Part shown: positions 5,966-8,645 of the stretch, in pieces
How the letters are laid out: each line of letters starts with the position of its first letter
Numbering within the stretch: the first letter of the stretch is position 1
NCBI GenBank assembly: GCA_964343355.1
Contig: CAYFJC010000041.1
Span: 1 to 8,645, forward strand
Reading direction: 5' to 3'
Source: MED-G78 sp964343355
Lineage (GTDB): Bacteria; Pseudomonadota; Gammaproteobacteria; Magnimaribacterales; D2472
DNA: 8,645 nucleotides
Made by a program: the position numbers and the translations under genes
Notes under the pieces: model-generated
What the model was told of the DNA's origin: nothing
What the model saw: only the letters and a program-made list of their open reading frames with translations
Database searches by the model: none

Positions 5966-6582
5966 GTTATGCAATTCTTCATAATAAAAAAGTAACAAGA
6001 CGTCTTGATATTGGTAAATCAACTTATATATCAATAGGTGTGCATCTCCTTTTAATATTTGGAATAACATTTGCAAATATCTACGATCTTCCAACTTTTG
6101 AAGATTCACCCATTATAAATATTAGGCTAGCGAATTCCTCAGTTGAACAAGATGGTTTTTTAAGTATGAAAGAAGAAAAGCTTGATACCTTTTCTCCAGA
6201 AACAGCCGATACCGCTGCTAAAAGAAAAGATATGCGAGCTGAAAGTTATAAAGTTAAAAGACTGGAAGCAAATTCAGAAGTAAATTCTTCAGAAGCCTTT
6301 TATTTAAATGCTTGGCAAAGAAAAGTAGAAACCATAGGAGAGAGTGTTATTACTGCCTCCGATTATACTGTATCTAATCAAACAGTTAGATTGATGGCCA
6401 CGGTGGACTCCTTTGGTAATTTATTAAAATCAGAGATTCTTATTTCTTCTGGGAGTAAGGAAACTGATAGGCTCGCATTACAAATCTTAAAAGAATCTGC
6501 ACCCTTCAAACCTTTTGATGATGATATGCAAAAGGGTTATAAGATTTTAGAAATAGTAAGAGATTGGAACTTTGGTGGTTAG
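5962..6582 (+). CDS. Short TonB-family energy transducer-like protein
   Basis: TonB proteins sit in the inner membrane and pass proton-motive energy from ExbB-ExbD to outer-membrane transporters. This 206-residue protein has a cytoplasmic basic N-terminus (about 1-19, ending RRLDIGK), one membrane helix (about 20-41) and a periplasmic remainder. The helix carries S24-x3-H28, the same serine-histidine spacing as S16/H20 of E. coli TonB needed for ExbB/D coupling. Residues about 114-203 resemble a TonB C-terminal domain, with YLNAWQRKVE (114-123), VRLMATVDSFGNLLKSEI (142-159), a conserved-style SGSKETDRLALQILKESAPF (163-182) and a final IVRDWNF. The linker (about 45-113) is short and charged and lacks the Pro-Glu/Pro-Lys repeats of classical TonB. 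Its place after gshB matches tonB3 of Pseudomonas aeruginosa, a transducer linked to twitching motility, but orthology is an inference. The start overlaps the gshB stop (ATGA). Confidence 0.83.
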   Translation: MSYAILHNKKVTRRLDIGKSTYISIGVHLLLIFGITFANIYDLPTFEDSPIINIRLANSSVEQDGFLSMKEEKLDTFSPETADTAAKRKDMRAESYKVKRLEANSEVNSSEAFYLNAWQRKVETIGESVITASDYTVSNQTVRLMATVDSFGNLLKSEILISSGSKETDRLALQILKESAPFKPFDDDMQKGYKILEIVRDWNFGG

Positions 6583-6588
6583 AAGAAT

Positions 6589-6990
6589 ATGCAAATACTA
6601 GCTTTTGATTTTGGCACTAAAAAAATTGGAATTGCTGTTGGCCAGACGATTACAAAAACTTCATCACCCCTAGCAATTATTTTTAATCATAGAAATAAAA
6701 TAAATTGGCCTGAGATTGAAGAGGTTCTTAACGAATGGAAGCCAGAATTAATTTTAGTTGGTAAACCGCTTAATATGGATGGAACAGAAAGTGATATTAT
6801 GAAAACTGTAGAAAGTTTTGTGAAGAAATTAAAAAAAATATCAAAAATAAATTGTGAATATGTGGATGAACGACTTACAAGTTTTGAAGCAAGAGAAAAG
6901 GTAGCAGATATTGGCTCGACATTAGTAGACGCCCATGCAGCTAAAATTATATTAGATAACTGGTTCAATAAAAGTGTCGATACCCTCTAG
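6589..6990 (+). CDS. ruvX: RuvX/YqgF RNase H-fold nuclease (putative Holliday junction resolvase; 16S rRNA processing)
   Basis: YqgF/RuvX is an essential RNase H-fold protein. In E. coli it is implicated in maturing the 5' end of pre-16S rRNA, and it was originally predicted to be a Holliday junction resolvase. The 133-residue length is normal (E. coli 138). Signatures are LAFDFGTKKIGIAVG (4-18) with catalytic D7, ILVGKPLNMDGTES (55-68), YVDERLTS (91-98) with the second acidic position, and VDAHAAKIIL (113-122) with D114. The loop before the last motif is a few residues shorter than in E. coli. It begins six bases after the TonB-like gene with a purine-rich AGAAGA ahead of the ATG, and its last 17 bases are shared with dnaG. 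The order gshB-tonB-yqgE-yqgF is known from pseudomonads; yqgE is absent here. Together with rsmE it puts two 16S rRNA-related genes in one operon. Confidence 0.95.
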   Translation: MQILAFDFGTKKIGIAVGQTITKTSSPLAIIFNHRNKINWPEIEEVLNEWKPELILVGKPLNMDGTESDIMKTVESFVKKLKKISKINCEYVDERLTSFEAREKVADIGSTLVDAHAAKIILDNWFNKSVDTL

Positions 6991-8645
6991 TTTTATAGAT
7001 CAAATTCTTGATCAAGCCGATATTGTCGACATTGTTGGTAGACGTATACAGCTTAATAAAAAAGGTCAAAATTTTTGGTGTTTATGTCCTTTTCATGATG
7101 ATAAGAAACCTTCTATGGCAGTCAATCAAGATAAACAATTTTTCTATTGTTTTGTTTGTAACGCTTCAGGTAACTCGATTCATTTTTTAAGACGTTATGA
7201 AAACCTTGATTTTGTAGATGCTATTGAGACTCTAGCTTCAAGTGTTGGCTTGGAAGTACCTTATACCAAGCAGGTTGTTGAAGAAACAAAGGCTAAAGAA
7301 ATCAATGACGAAGCAAATACTATATATAAGAATTCTTTAAAATCATCTGATGGAGCAGAGGCTGTTACATATCTAAAAAATAGAGGCATTTCTGGAGAAA
7401 CTGCGGCATTTTTTAATCTAGGTTTTGCAAAAGATGGCTGGACTAATTTATATGACAAGTTGTCATCTAAATATTCTAAACCTGATATTTTAGAATCGGG
7501 ATTATTTAGCGCTAAGGAAGAAAAAGTTTTTGACTTTTTTAGAGCTAGACTTATGTTTCCTATTAGAAATATTCGAGGTCAATGTGTAGCTTTTGGAGGT
7601 AGGATTCTTGGTGATGGCGAGCCTAAGTATTTAAATTCTCCAGAAACAAAAACTTATAGTAAATCAAATGAACTTTTTGGTTTATACGAAGCAAGAGAGC
7701 TTAATAAATCCCTTGATTCGCTTATCGTTGTTGAAGGTTATATGGATGTAATAGCTTTACATCAAAATGGAGTTAAAAATGCTGTTGCCTCTCTTGGTAC
7801 TGCTATAACAGCAAAGCATGTCTCCAAACTCATGCGCTATGCTAAAAATATATATGTAGCATTTGATGGTGATCTGGCTGGAAGAAAAGCAGCCTGGAAA
7901 GCAGTTGAGAACGCGCTTCCCATCTTAAGAGAAGATGTAAAAATAGGCTTTATCTTTTTAGAAGAAGGGCATGATCCAGATAGTTATATTAATGAAAAGG
8001 GTAAAGATGCTTTTAATAAACTTTTAGAAAATAATATCTCCTTCTCTAAATTCTTCTTATCAAAAATTAAAAAAGTTGATGATCTGGAGACGATTGAGGG
8101 AAGGTCAAGGGCGGCTAAATTTGCTATTCCTTTAATCAACAGCATTAATAATGAAACTTTAAAACAAGCTTATATAGAAGAGATTGCTTCAATCTGTAGA
8201 CTAGATTTTGCAAGCTTGATCTCCTCTAATGCTCAAAAACCAAGAAATACACCCGCGCCAAGTGAAGCAGCAAAACCAGAAGAGAATAGTGGTTCGTTGT
8301 TAGCAAGAAAAGCTATCGTAGGAATTTTTACAGCCTTAATTCAATATCCAAATTTAGCTAAAGATAGAGTATTTGAATCAATTCATAATAATGAAAAGTT
8401 TTTATTCCTCTTAGAGGTGCAAAATAAGTATGTAGAAAATTCAGAAATTAATGCCTCTATTGTTTTTGAACAAATTCAATCTGATCAAATTAAGCGCTTA
8501 TTTAGCGAAGCTTTGATGAGCGAAATAGAATTAACAGAAGAAAATGCATTGAGCATGTTAAAGGACTGTTTACATAGTTTTGTAAAAAATCAAAAAGATA
8601 GAGAGGAAATCTTAAAAGAAAAGTATAATGTTGATCACATTTCAT
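6974..8645 (+). CDS. dnaG: DNA primase (3' end outside window)
   Basis: DnaG synthesises RNA primers for chromosome replication, working with the DnaB helicase. I translated 557 codons from GTG at 6974 to the window edge without a stop; E. coli DnaG has 581, so only a short tail is missing. The N-terminal CHC2 zinc ribbon has ligands C38, H41, C59 and C62. The RNA polymerase domain shows the basic/primase motif EPKYLNSPET and LFGLYEA. The TOPRIM core has VVEGYMDV (catalytic E254), the LGTA loop, AFDGD (D298, D300) and a third acidic site in EEGHDPDSY. A low-complexity Pro/Ala/Glu linker (about residues 422-440) precedes the helical DnaB-binding domain. The GTG was chosen because IPSSFIDQILDQADIVDIV aligns with the E. 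coli start region; no Shine-Dalgarno is visible. It overlaps ruvX by 17 bases in another frame, so translation is probably coupled. The usual rpsU partner is absent upstream; rpoD, if present, would lie beyond the window. Confidence 0.96.
   Translation, partial: MSIPSSFIDQILDQADIVDIVGRRIQLNKKGQNFWCLCPFHDDKKPSMAVNQDKQFFYCFVCNASGNSIHFLRRYENLDFVDAIETLASSVGLEVPYTKQVVEETKAKEINDEANTIYKNSLKSSDGAEAVTYLKNRGISGETAAFFNLGFAKDGWTNLYDKLSSKYSKPDILESGLFSAKEEKVFDFFRARLMFPIRNIRGQCVAFGGRILGDGEPKYLNSPETKTYSKSNELFGLYEARELNKSLDSLIVVEGYMDVIALHQNGVKNAVASLGTAITAKHVSKLMRYAKNIYVAFDGDLAGRKAAWKAVENALPILREDVKIGFIFLEEGHDPDSYINEKGKDAFNKLLENNISFSKFFLSKIKKVDDLETIEGRSRAAKFAIPLINSINNETLKQAYIEEIASICRLDFASLISSNAQKPRNTPAPSEAAKPEENSGSLLARKAIVGIFTALIQYPNLAKDRVFESIHNNEKFLFLLEVQNKYVENSEINASIVFEQIQSDQIKRLFSEALMSEIELTEENALSMLKDCLHSFVKNQKDREEILKEKYNVDHIS

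Noticed and set aside
6687..6968. 93-codon minus-strand open frame opposite ruvX
   Set aside because: It is fully antisense to the conserved YqgF sequence. Its Leu/Ser/Ile-rich translation is typical of a shadow frame in AT-rich DNA. Minus-strand frames at 5317-5529, 5785-5982 and 7261-7458 are rejected for the same reason.
6998..7013. Perfect inverted repeat GATCAA-ATTC-TTGATC shortly after the dnaG start
   Set aside because: It lies inside conserved primase coding sequence (DQILDQ) and arises from two Asp-Gln codon pairs. The stem is only six AT-rich pairs with no T-tract, so it is not a credible terminator or operator.
7008..7190. 60-codon plus-strand frame inside dnaG
   Set aside because: It is out of frame with the continuous primase reading frame, which has an intact zinc ribbon over this stretch.
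1..8645. A mobile, defence or otherwise novel multi-gene system
   Set aside because: Every gene belongs to a recognised family, and nine of the ten are core functions. There are no repeats, integrase or transposase genes, toxin-antitoxin pairs, CRISPR units or composition breaks, so the window is ordinary chromosome with interesting gene order.

Overview
This is a compact, AT-rich (roughly one-third G+C) stretch of bacterial chromosome. It carries ten protein genes in two divergent blocks and only about 107 bases outside coding sequence. The gene families (Fis, a TonB-type transducer, GshB, RuvX, bacterial Coq7, and the fis-purH-purD and gshB-tonB-ruvX orders) point to a Gammaproteobacterium. 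The low G+C, short spacers and overlapping genes suit a streamlined free-living marine lineage such as SAR86. That lineage name is an inference from composition and gene content, not something the sequence proves.

Left block (minus strand, 4256 down to 1): a histidine-phosphatase-superfamily gene, a 63-base gap, then fis, purH, purD and coq7. The last four are joined by ATGA or TAATG overlaps, so they are probably one translationally coupled operon. It combines a nucleoid protein that marks fast growth, the last two steps to IMP (purH), the GAR synthetase step (purD), and a ubiquinone hydroxylase whose 3' end lies outside the window. The 63-base gap before fis holds a weak promoter candidate, a match to the Fis-binding consensus, and a TTG start for fis.

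Right block (plus strand, 4290 to the end): rsmE (16S rRNA methyltransferase), gshB (glutathione synthetase), a short TonB-family protein, ruvX/yqgF (a RNase H-fold nuclease linked to 16S rRNA processing) and dnaG (primase, 3' end outside the window). Spacings are +5, -4, +6 and -17 bases, so this also looks like one operon. gshB-tonB-ruvX resembles the pseudomonad order, but yqgE is missing. dnaG follows ruvX directly rather than an rpsU gene.

Between the blocks, the two start codons lie 33 bases apart. The gap contains a self-complementary octamer that reads as a perfect -10 box on both strands, so one element could fire both operons.

I found no mobile element, CRISPR array, tRNA, rRNA, riboswitch or clear terminator, and no intergenic stretch over 63 bases. 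The window is core housekeeping DNA. The points of interest are gene order, start codons and the tiny regulatory gaps; I see no evidence of an undescribed multi-gene system.
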